Assembly (NCBI GenBank): GCA_002438075.1 | Contig: DJSQ01000050.1 | Location: forward strand, 1-6,732 | Reading direction: 5' to 3' | Origin: Clostridiales bacterium UBA6330 | GTDB taxonomy: Bacteria; Bacillota; Clostridia; Oscillospirales; CAG-272 | DNA length: 6,732 bases | In this document: positions 1 through 4,899 of the stretch, in pieces | Layout of the letters: every line of letters starts with the position of its first letter | Position numbering within the stretch: position 1 is the first letter of the stretch | Notes under the pieces: model-generated | What the model saw: the letters and a program-made list of their open reading frames with translations, nothing else | The model's database searches: none | What the model was told of the DNA's origin: nothing | Translations under genes and position numbers: made by a program

Positions 1-76
1 GTTCTCGGGAGGTCAGGGAGGTTTGGAGGGTAGGAGCCCCTCTCCGAAAGAGGGGCTCCTGCGCCTCCAAGGTCTT
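1..76 (-). repeat. Left copy of 76-bp 3'-end inverted repeat with internal hairpin
   Basis: This segment is the reverse complement of 6652-6727 with 74 of 76 positions matching. It begins one base after the stop codon of the lipid kinase, so it forms the 3' end of that transcript. Seen as minus-strand RNA it folds into a two-part hairpin. An outer 7-bp stem pairs 64-70 with 23-29. A 3x2 internal loop follows, then an inner 12-bp stem pairing 49-60 with 32-43 around the five-base loop TTCGG. Beyond the stem the transcript is pyrimidine-rich; on the plus strand the same stretch shows GGAGG three times (8-12, 17-21, 25-29) at 8-9 base spacing. No T-run follows the hairpin, so it does not look like a classical intrinsic terminator. 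The repeat may continue past the left edge of the window. It is probably a dispersed REP-like intergenic repeat, but only two copies can be seen here. Confidence 0.9.
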
Positions 77-77
77 C

Positions 78-995
78 CTAAATCTTCTTTGATTTCCTCG
101 GCACCAAGAGACGGACCTTGCGGGGGACAACGGTTACTTCAATGTCGCCGCAAATGCCGCGCTCGCCGTCGAAGTTCCAGACAACGTCGTCGGGAACCTC
201 AAAGCGGACCACCCCGCTCGGGAAATGCGCTATGTTGTTCTGCTTGAAACGGTAGCCGAAAATGAAAAGCTTCGCAACCGTAAAGAGCGCCCGTAAACGG
301 TTCGGTAGAGTCGGGTTTTTCTTCTGACGAATGACAACCCCCTCCAAAAGCCCGTCTTTCATCGAGCCGCCCGGGTTCATGCGTAAGCCCGCTACACACC
401 TGCCGTTCATGACCAGCGCGAATACGCATTCGGTCTCCAGCTCCGCCTCGGCACTTGCGGCGCGAATTGGAAAAACGCGGAATAATAGATTCTTCCGCAT
501 CCCCTCCAAGCCGTAAGCCAGAGCACCCATGCTCCGCTTGTTTTTCTGCGGCGTGGTGTAGGAGGCGCTGGTGAACGCCCCCGCCGAAACCGAATACATC
601 GCATAACGCGTCCCGTTGACCAGCATACAGTCCAGCCGCTCCTCGCGCCCCTCCAGAACCACGTTCAGCGCGCGGCGTAAGCTGTAGCGCGGAATGCCGA
701 GACTGTGCGCCACGTCGTTGACCGTCCCGCTCGGAATGTAGCCGAGCAGCGGCACCTCCTCCATGCCGCCGATGCCCTGCAATACCTCGTTGAAGGTCCC
801 GTCGCCGCCCGCAAAGACAATGCAGTCGTAGTCGGCGGCGAATTCGCGGACCCGATGCGTGAAGTCCTCGGGCGCGCGGGAGGCGTAAACGTCCACGGTC
901 TCATATTTGCGGCGTAGCTTTTTGATGATGTAAGGCAGCTTTTTGACGATTTTCCCCCTGCCGCCGTGGGGATTGTAAAGAAAAATACATTTCAT
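78..995 (-). CDS. Diacylglycerol kinase / YegS-BmrU family lipid kinase
   Basis: The 305-residue product matches the usual ~300-residue length of bacterial soluble or peripheral lipid kinases, which use ATP to phosphorylate diacylglycerol or a related lipid at the membrane. The N-terminus has the NPHGGRGK nucleotide-site motif (residues 8-15; family form NPxSG). The catalytic GGDGTFNEV lies at 63-71 and PSGTVNDVA at 88-96. The C-terminal beta domain carries KDGLL at 213-217 and FDGE at 275-278, the family's metal/structural acidic motifs. No key residue is missing. The start is fixed by an in-frame TGA 12 bases upstream of the ATG and by the first motif lying at residue 8. No Shine-Dalgarno is visible; a promoter sits directly in front (see 1002-1030). 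It follows gap on the same strand but is separated by a terminator, so it is probably its own unit. DgkB-like recycling of diacylglycerol from envelope polymer synthesis is plausible, but the substrate cannot be decided from sequence. Confidence 0.93.
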   Translation of the reverse strand: MKCIFLYNPHGGRGKIVKKLPYIIKKLRRKYETVDVYASRAPEDFTHRVREFAADYDCIVFAGGDGTFNEVLQGIGGMEEVPLLGYIPSGTVNDVAHSLGIPRYSLRRALNVVLEGREERLDCMLVNGTRYAMYSVSAGAFTSASYTTPQKNKRSMGALAYGLEGMRKNLLFRVFPIRAASAEAELETECVFALVMNGRCVAGLRMNPGGSMKDGLLEGVVIRQKKNPTLPNRLRALFTVAKLFIFGYRFKQNNIAHFPSGVVRFEVPDDVVWNFDGERGICGDIEVTVVPRKVRLLVPRKSKKI

Positions 996-1001
996 GAGGC
1001 T

Positions 1002-1030
1002 ATTATATCATATTTCGCTCGCTTTTGCAA
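1002..1030 (-). promoter_or_regulatory. Sigma-A promoter of the lipid kinase gene, probably giving a leaderless mRNA
   Basis: On the minus strand TTGCAA (1030-1025) is followed after exactly 17 bases by a perfect TATAAT (1007-1002). Only six bases (AGCCTC) separate the -10 box from the ATG at 995, so the expected start of transcription falls on or next to the A of the ATG. No purine-rich ribosome site is present between the promoter and the start codon. The -35 box lies 10 bases beyond the T-run of the gap terminator. Confidence 0.75.
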
Positions 1031-1040
1031 GGGGAAACGG

Positions 1041-1073
1041 AAAAAATCCCCTGCCCACCGAGGCGGACAGGGG
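1041..1073 (-). terminator. Intrinsic terminator of gap
   Basis: The minus-strand RNA has arms 1073-1062 and 1059-1048. They form an 11-bp GC-rich stem (two G-T wobbles) closed by a four-base loop CTCG, with CCCC/GGGG at its base. An A and then six T's (1046-1041) follow at once. It lies 20 bases after the gap stop codon and points away from the gene. This is a textbook Rho-independent terminator that insulates the lipid kinase from the highly expressed gap gene. Confidence 0.92.
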
Positions 1074-1093
1074 AGAGGGCCAGAGCGTTTGGA

Positions 1094-2113
1094 TTACTGA
1101 AGCTCTGCGAAATACTTGATGGTACGAACCATCTGGCTGGTGTAGGAGTTCTCGTTGTCGTACCAAGCAACAACCTGCACCTGATAGGTGTCATCATCAA
1201 TCTTGGTGACCATGGTCTGGGTTGCATCGAAGATCGAGCCGTGGGTCTCGCCGATGATATCGGTGGAGACGATCTGGTCCTCGTTGTAGCCGAAGGACTC
1301 GGAAGCCTGCGCCTTCATAGCGGCGTTGATGCCTTCCTTCGTGATGTCATGTCCCTTGACAACCGCCACGAGAATGGTGGTAGAGCCCGTGGGAACCGGA
1401 ACACGCTGAGCGGAGCCGATGAGCTTGCCGTTCAGCTCGGGGATAACCAGACCGATTGCTTTTGCGGCGCCGGTGGAGTTCGGAACGATGTTCACAGCGG
1501 CGGCGCGAGCACGGCGGAGGTCACCCTTTCTGTGCGGTCCGTCCAGAACCATCTGGTCACCCGTGAAGGCGTGAACCGTGGTCATGATACCCGACAGAAT
1601 GGGAGCGTAATCGTTGAGCGCCTTCGCCATGGGAGCGAGGCAGTTGGTGGTGCAGGAAGCGGCGGAAATGATCTGATCCTCGGGGGTCAGGGTCTTTTCG
1701 TTGACGCTGTAGACAATGGTCTTGAGGTCATTGCCCGCGGGAGCGGAGATAACAACCTTCTTTGCGCCTGCTTCGATGTGCGCCATCGACTTTTCCTTGG
1801 AAGTATAGAAGCCGGTGCATTCCAGAACGACATCGACCTTCAGCTTCTTCCACGGGCAGTTCTTCGCGTCCTTCTCGGCGTAGATCTTCATGGTCTTGCC
1901 GTCAACGGTCAGCGTGCCCGCCTCGTCGTCTGCGGAAATCTCATGATTGTACTTGCCCTGTGCCGAGTCGTACTTGAGCAGGTGAGCCAGCATAGAGGGC
2001 TTGGTCAGGTCGTTGATCGCAACGACGGTGTAGCCCTTTGCACCGAACATCTGACGGAACGCCAGACGGCCGATACGTCCGAAACCGTTGATCGCAACTT
2101 TTACATTTGCCAT
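1094..2113 (-). CDS. gap: Glyceraldehyde-3-phosphate dehydrogenase, type I (NAD-dependent)
   Basis: The 339-residue protein catalyses the oxidative phosphorylation of glyceraldehyde 3-phosphate to 1,3-bisphosphoglycerate in cytosolic glycolysis. The N-terminal Rossmann motif INGFGRIGR is at residues 8-16. Asp35 in the NDL motif is the residue that favours NAD over NADP in this family. The catalytic signature ASCTTNCLAP (152-161) carries nucleophile Cys154, and the base His181 lies in TVHAFTGDQ. RRARAAAVNIVP (200-211) and the C-terminal WYDNENSYTSQMV stretch (317-329) are intact. The length equals the family norm. The start is supported by GGAGGA on the minus strand (2128-2123), nine bases from the ATG. 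It has its own promoter (2186-2214) and a strong terminator (1041-1073), so it is probably monocistronic and highly expressed. A biosynthetic Gap2-type role is unlikely given Asp35 but is not excluded by sequence alone. Confidence 0.98.
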   Translation of the reverse strand: MANVKVAINGFGRIGRLAFRQMFGAKGYTVVAINDLTKPSMLAHLLKYDSAQGKYNHEISADDEAGTLTVDGKTMKIYAEKDAKNCPWKKLKVDVVLECTGFYTSKEKSMAHIEAGAKKVVISAPAGNDLKTIVYSVNEKTLTPEDQIISAASCTTNCLAPMAKALNDYAPILSGIMTTVHAFTGDQMVLDGPHRKGDLRRARAAAVNIVPNSTGAAKAIGLVIPELNGKLIGSAQRVPVPTGSTTILVAVVKGHDITKEGINAAMKAQASESFGYNEDQIVSTDIIGETHGSIFDATQTMVTKIDDDTYQVQVVAWYDNENSYTSQMVRTIKYFAELQ

Positions 2114-2148
2114 TGGAATGAATCCTCCGTTAAAAAAATTCTGTGTCG

Positions 2149-2170
2149 GGACCGCCCCGAGGGGTTGTCC
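2149..2170 (-). promoter_or_regulatory. Small hairpin in the gap mRNA leader
   Basis: In the minus-strand leader, GGAC (2170-2167) can pair with GTCC (2152-2149). This encloses an AA/CG internal loop and a CCCC-TC-GGGG palindrome. It lies about 20 bases upstream of the gap ribosome-binding site. It could be a stabilising 5' hairpin on an abundant mRNA. No T-run follows directly, so it is not a convincing terminator for the upstream gene. Confidence 0.35.
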
Positions 2171-2185
2171 TTTTCATACAGATAT

Positions 2186-2214
2186 ATTTTACCTCATTTT
2201 TCCGAAACTTACAA
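2186..2214 (-). promoter_or_regulatory. Probable sigma-A promoter of gap
   Basis: On the minus strand TTGTAA (2214-2209) is followed after 17 bases by TAAAAT (2191-2186), four and five matches to the consensus hexamers. Transcription would start near 2179, giving a leader of about 65 bases with a good GGAGGA ribosome site. The -35 box covers the TAA stop codon of the upstream glycosyltransferase gene (2211-2209). No Rex, CggR or cre operator could be recognised. Confidence 0.6.
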
Positions 2215-3024
2215 GGGCTTTGACGCAAAATTATCATTTTCGTTACAATTATTCAAGTTCACCGAATCGGAATCGGCTTCTGTGTGCATTTTGCCGTCGG
2301 TTTTGGTCGGCAAAGCGCGACAGAGACGCGAAAACCGCATCAGCGCGGGGAGATTTTCCATTCTGCGCGGCTCTTTGAGCATCCGCCAAGCCCATTCCAG
2401 CCCCGCTTTTTGCCAAAGCAGGGGCGCGCGGCGGACCCGTCCCGCCCAGACATCCAGACTGCCGCCCAGCCCCGCCGCCACACGGACCGAGGGAAGAAGC
2501 GGCAGATTGCGGGCAATCCACTCCTCCTGTACGGGGTAGCCGAGGCAGACCAGAAGCACCGAGGGGCGGCAGGCGCGGATGACCGAAATCAGATTGCGGT
2601 TTTCCTCGCCGTTGCGGTCAAAGTAGCCCCAATAGGTCCCCGCAACCGTGAGGGATGGGAAGCGCCGCCGCAGATTTTCCGCCGCACACGCCGCTACGCC
2701 GTCCGCCCCGCCCAGCAGAAAGACCCGCTCGCCCCGCGCGGCACAGGCGGAGAGAAGCGCCTCGCCGAAGTCGATTCCCGCAACCCGCCCGTGCACAAAG
2801 GGTGTTCCCAAACGCGCCGCCGCGCGTACAACCCCGCCGCCGTCGGGCAGAATCAGCGAGGCACCCGAGAGCAGACGCAGATGCTCCGGAGAGCGTGCGC
2901 AATCCTCCAGCATCAGCGCGTTCGGCGTGACCACAAAGCAACCGTTCCCGCCCGTCAGCGCCGCGCGCACCGCGTGTTCTGTCCCGATATCGTCAAAATC
3001 CAGCCCGCAAACCCGTATTTTCAT
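2209..3024 (-). CDS. WecG/TagA/CpsF-family (GT26) glycosyltransferase
   Basis: The 271-residue protein belongs to the GT26 family, which moves a UDP-linked N-acetylamino sugar (ManNAc, ManNAcA or relative) onto an undecaprenyl-diphosphate-linked sugar at the inner membrane face during teichoic acid, common antigen or capsule synthesis. Family motifs are in order: VVTPNALML (31-39, with the conserved Thr33 and Asn35), LPDGGGVV (59-66, Asp61 being the likely catalytic base by analogy with TagA), GRVAGIDF (79-86), FLLGG (102-106), GYPVQEEWI (162-170), GLGGSLDVWAG (185-195), RRAP (198-201) and GLEWAWRMLKEPRR (208-221). The last 30 or so residues are polar and Asn/Asp-rich, with AT-rich DNA unlike the rest of the gene, and run into the gap promoter. 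The start ATG has a modest GGAG ten bases upstream. No other wall-polymer gene is present here, so the acceptor and polymer cannot be named. Confidence 0.93.
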   Translation of the reverse strand: MKIRVCGLDFDDIGTEHAVRAALTGGNGCFVVTPNALMLEDCARSPEHLRLLSGASLILPDGGGVVRAAARLGTPFVHGRVAGIDFGEALLSACAARGERVFLLGGADGVAACAAENLRRRFPSLTVAGTYWGYFDRNGEENRNLISVIRACRPSVLLVCLGYPVQEEWIARNLPLLPSVRVAAGLGGSLDVWAGRVRRAPLLWQKAGLEWAWRMLKEPRRMENLPALMRFSRLCRALPTKTDGKMHTEADSDSVNLNNCNENDNFASKPL

Positions 3025-3055
3025 CCGTTTTTCACTCCGTTCTCAAGAAAAAGAC

Positions 3056-3084
3056 TTGACAATTCCCCGCAATGGAGATATAAT
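3056..3084 (+). promoter_or_regulatory. Consensus sigma-A promoter of proS
   Basis: A perfect TTGACA (3056-3061), a 17-base spacer and a perfect TATAAT (3079-3084) point right. The predicted transcript start is near 3091, giving a leader of about 77 bases before the proS ATG. This is the best promoter match in the window. Its -10 box overlaps that of the opposing promoter at 3082-3110. Confidence 0.92.
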
Positions 3085-3110
3085 ATATAAAGTATCAGGA
3101 AAATCGGCAA
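3082..3110 (-). promoter_or_regulatory. Probable opposing promoter of the glycosyltransferase gene
   Basis: On the minus strand TTGCCG (3110-3105), a 17-base spacer and TATATT (3087-3082) match the sigma-A consensus at four and five positions. The start would be near 3075, giving a leader of about 50 bases before the glycosyltransferase ATG at 3024. Its -10 box shares bases 3082-3084 with the stronger proS promoter. Confidence 0.6.
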
Positions 3111-3143
3111 AATGATACGGCAAAGCCGCGGATTACCGATTTT
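3092..3143 (+). promoter_or_regulatory. proS leader with two mutually exclusive stems
   Basis: Fold A pairs GTATCA (3092-3097) with TGATAC (3113-3118). Fold B pairs AAAATCGG (3100-3107) with CCGATTTT (3136-3143) and encloses a small CGGC-AAA-GCCG hairpin (3118-3128). The two crosswise stems cannot form together without a pseudoknot. The 3' arm of B ends in a short T-run that partly lies within the stem. This could be a simple attenuator or chance. A T-box, common before Bacillota aminoacyl-tRNA synthetase genes, is not present, as the leader is too short and lacks the T-box sequence. Confidence 0.3.
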
Positions 3144-3167
3144 TGCATTCGGAAAGGATTTTTTGAC

Positions 3168-4610
3168 ATGGGAAAGAACAACGAGAAAATGGTGGAGCAG
3201 ATCACGTCCATGGACGTGGATTTTGCGCAGTGGTATACCGACGTGGTGAAAAAGGCGGAGCTGGTGGACTATTCCGGCGTGCGCGGATGTATGGTTATCC
3301 GACCCTACGGCTACGCAATCTGGGAGAACATTCAGCACGACCTCGACGCGCGCTTCAAGGCGCTGGGGCATGAGAATGTCTATATGCCGATGTTCATTCC
3401 CGAAAGTCTGTTGCAGAAGGAGAAGGACCATGTGGAGGGCTTTGCGCCCGAGTGCGCATGGGTCACGGTGGGCGGCACCACACAGCTGACCGAGCGCCTT
3501 TGCGTCCGCCCGACCTCCGAGACGCTGTTCTGCGAGCATTATAAAAATGTAATTCAGTCCTACCGCGACCTGCCGAAGCTCTACAACCAGTGGTGCAATG
3601 TCGTGCGTTGGGAAAAGACCACCCGCCCGTTCCTCCGTACCTCCGAGTTCCTGTGGCAGGAGGGTCACACCATGCACGAGACCGCCGAGGAAGCGCGCGA
3701 GGAAACCATGCGGATGCTGAAGGTTTACGAGGACTTCTACGCCGAGGCGCTGGCGATTCCCGCTTATACGGGGCGCAAGACCGAAAAGGAGAAGTTCGCG
3801 GGCGCGGAGGAGACCTACACCATCGAGCCGATGATGCACAACGGCGTGGCGCTTCAGGGCGGAACCTCGCACTATTTCGGTGACGGCTTTGCAAAGGCGT
3901 TCGGCATCACCTTTACGGGGCGCGACAATCAACTGCGCTACCCGCACCAGACCTCGTGGGGGCTGTCCACGCGCTCCATCGGCGCAATCATTATGACCCA
4001 CGGAGATAACAACGGACTGATTCTGCCGCCCCGCGTGGCACCGATTCAGGTGGTCATCATTCCCGTTGCCCAGCATAAGGAGGGCGTCCTGGAAAAGGCG
4101 GAGGCTCTGCGCGCGGAGCTCGCCAAGACCCTGCGGGTCAAGCTGGACGACAGCGAGAACTCCACGGGCTGGAAGTACAGCCAGTACGAGATGAAGGGCG
4201 TTCCGCTCCGTCTGGAAATCGGACCGCGCGATATCGAAAGCAACACCTGCGTGCTGGTCAGCCGCGTGACGAGAGAAAAGACGGTTGTCAGCCTCGACAA
4301 TCTGACCGAAGCGGTGAATGCCGCACTGCAAAAGGTGCATGACGAGCTCTATCAGCGCGCGCTGGAGAACCGCAACAACCGCACCTATGACGCGCACAGC
4401 TATGAAGAGTTCCTTGACATTGCCGCCAACAAGTCGGGCTACATCCGCGCGATGTGGTGCGGCGAGACGGAGTGCGAGGAGAAGCTGAAGGACGTCACGG
4501 GCGGCGTGAAGTCGCGTTGCATCCCGTTCACCGAGGAGCACCTCGCCGACACCTGCGTCTGCTGTGGCAAGCCCGCCAAGCATATGGTCATCTGGGGCAG
4601 ACAGTATTGA
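3168..4610 (+). CDS. proS: Prolyl-tRNA synthetase, short eukaryote/archaeal-like type
   Basis: The 480-residue class II synthetase charges tRNA-Pro with proline in the cytosol. The architecture is the ProS type 3 form: a catalytic core without the editing insertion of the long bacterial enzyme, an anticodon-binding domain, and a C-terminal zinc-binding domain. Visible landmarks are MFIPES in motif 1 (75-80), the proline-site PTSE (115-118), motif 2 (about 147-167, RWEKTTRP...RTSEFLWQEGHT) and motif 3 (about 265-292, GLSTRSIGAII...LPPRVAP). The anticodon-binding domain begins near 293 with IQVVIIPV. Four cysteines, Cys431 and Cys436 plus Cys463 and Cys465/466, are the expected zinc ligands. 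The chain ends in Tyr480, as is common in this type. AAAGGA (3153-3158) lies nine bases before the ATG. It is transcribed divergently from the glycosyltransferase. No trans-editing YbaK/ProX protein is visible here. Confidence 0.98.
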   Translation: MGKNNEKMVEQITSMDVDFAQWYTDVVKKAELVDYSGVRGCMVIRPYGYAIWENIQHDLDARFKALGHENVYMPMFIPESLLQKEKDHVEGFAPECAWVTVGGTTQLTERLCVRPTSETLFCEHYKNVIQSYRDLPKLYNQWCNVVRWEKTTRPFLRTSEFLWQEGHTMHETAEEAREETMRMLKVYEDFYAEALAIPAYTGRKTEKEKFAGAEETYTIEPMMHNGVALQGGTSHYFGDGFAKAFGITFTGRDNQLRYPHQTSWGLSTRSIGAIIMTHGDNNGLILPPRVAPIQVVIIPVAQHKEGVLEKAEALRAELAKTLRVKLDDSENSTGWKYSQYEMKGVPLRLEIGPRDIESNTCVLVSRVTREKTVVSLDNLTEAVNAALQKVHDELYQRALENRNNRTYDAHSYEEFLDIAANKSGYIRAMWCGETECEEKLKDVTGGVKSRCIPFTEEHLADTCVCCGKPAKHMVIWGRQY

Positions 4611-4676
4611 TTGTTGTTTAAGCGCCGATGGTGCTGAGAAAGTTTTCGCCCACCTTTTTCAAAAGGCGGCACGGAT

Positions 4677-4716
4677 CCAACGCCGTGGAGCGTTGGTCGC
4701 CGCCCGCAGGCGGCGA
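4677..4716. repeat. Two back-to-back GC-rich hairpins
   Basis: CCAACGC (4677-4683) pairs with GCGTTGG (4690-4696) around a six-base loop. The very next base starts a second perfect stem, TCGCCGCC (4697-4704) with GGCGGCGA (4709-4716), around the loop CGCA. The two stems abut with no gap and could stack on each other. They are not followed by a T-run on the plus strand. Confidence 0.7.
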
Positions 4717-4745
4717 AACTCCTATTCGGCGTTTCTTTTCGCAAA

Positions 4746-4782
4746 GCCTTTTCTTTGCGCCTCTTTCTTGCAAAGAAAAGGC
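4746..4782. repeat. 13-bp inverted repeat with 11-base loop
   Basis: GCCTTTTCTTTGC (4746-4758) is perfectly complementary to 4770-4782. The arms can also re-pair locally: GCAAAG (4741-4746) with CTTTGC (4753-4758), and CGCC plus TCTTT (4758-4766) with AAAGA and GGCG (4772-4783). Two alternative folds therefore exist. No T-run follows on either strand, so a terminator is unlikely. Confidence 0.65.
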
Positions 4783-4843
4783 GTGAAAGAAGTCTGATGA
4801 TTTTAAGCGATAAAGAAGCCGAGAGACAGAGTCCCTCGCACCG

Positions 4844-4875
4844 ACCCGCAAGATTCCCGTCTTGCGGGTTCTTTC
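4844..4875 (+). terminator. Terminator-like hairpin just ahead of the SEDS gene
   Basis: ACCCGCAAGA (4844-4853) pairs perfectly with TCTTGCGGGT (4860-4869) around a six-base loop, followed by TCTTTC, a broken T-run. It ends only about 12 bases before the SEDS ribosome site at 4887-4893. It could be a weak terminator for proS transcripts or an attenuator for the SEDS gene. The short T-run keeps confidence modest. Confidence 0.5.
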
Positions 4876-4899
4876 AAAAGCATCGGAAAGGAGCGCCGC

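Larger units (their letters stand above)
4611..4899. other. 289-bp hairpin-rich spacer between proS and the SEDS gene
   Basis: No gene is supported here. The spacer is a row of palindromes: a 6-bp stem (one wobble) at 4621-4635; CCTTT/AAAGG flanked by GCC/GGC at 4648-4670; a 7-bp stem at 4677-4696; an 8-bp stem at 4697-4716; a 13-bp stem at 4746-4782; and a terminator-like 10-bp stem at 4844-4869. There is no convincing sigma-A promoter for the downstream gene and no clear intrinsic terminator directly after proS. The dense mix of short palindromes resembles a degenerate dispersed intergenic repeat, which only a genome self-comparison could show. Confidence 0.6.

Noticed and set aside
32..60. 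Intrinsic terminator at the repeat hairpins
   Set aside because: The stem is strong, but no T-run follows in either direction; kept as a repeat, with a non-intrinsic 3'-end role offered only as inference.
23..247. Small plus-strand open frame over the left repeat and the 3' end of the lipid kinase
   Set aside because: It is antisense to the kinase coding end and the repeat, Arg-rich, with no ribosome site designed for it beyond the repeat's GGAGG motifs.
2218..2250. cre-like (CcpA) site upstream of gap
   Set aside because: The minus-strand sequence around TGTAACG is one base out of register with the consensus and lacks the symmetric half.
1025..2539. 504-codon open frame on the plus strand opposite gap
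   Set aside because: It is antisense to a clearly recognisable GAPDH, crosses its terminator and promoter, and its translation shows no family motif. Long antisense frames are common opposite GC-rich, codon-biased genes.
3091..3167. T-box leader ahead of proS
   Set aside because: The leader is only about 77 bases, with no specifier stem I or conserved T-box sequence.
3021..4583. 520-codon open frame on the minus strand opposite proS
   Set aside because: Its product is a Leu/Val/His-rich shadow of ProRS codons without a start signal or domain.
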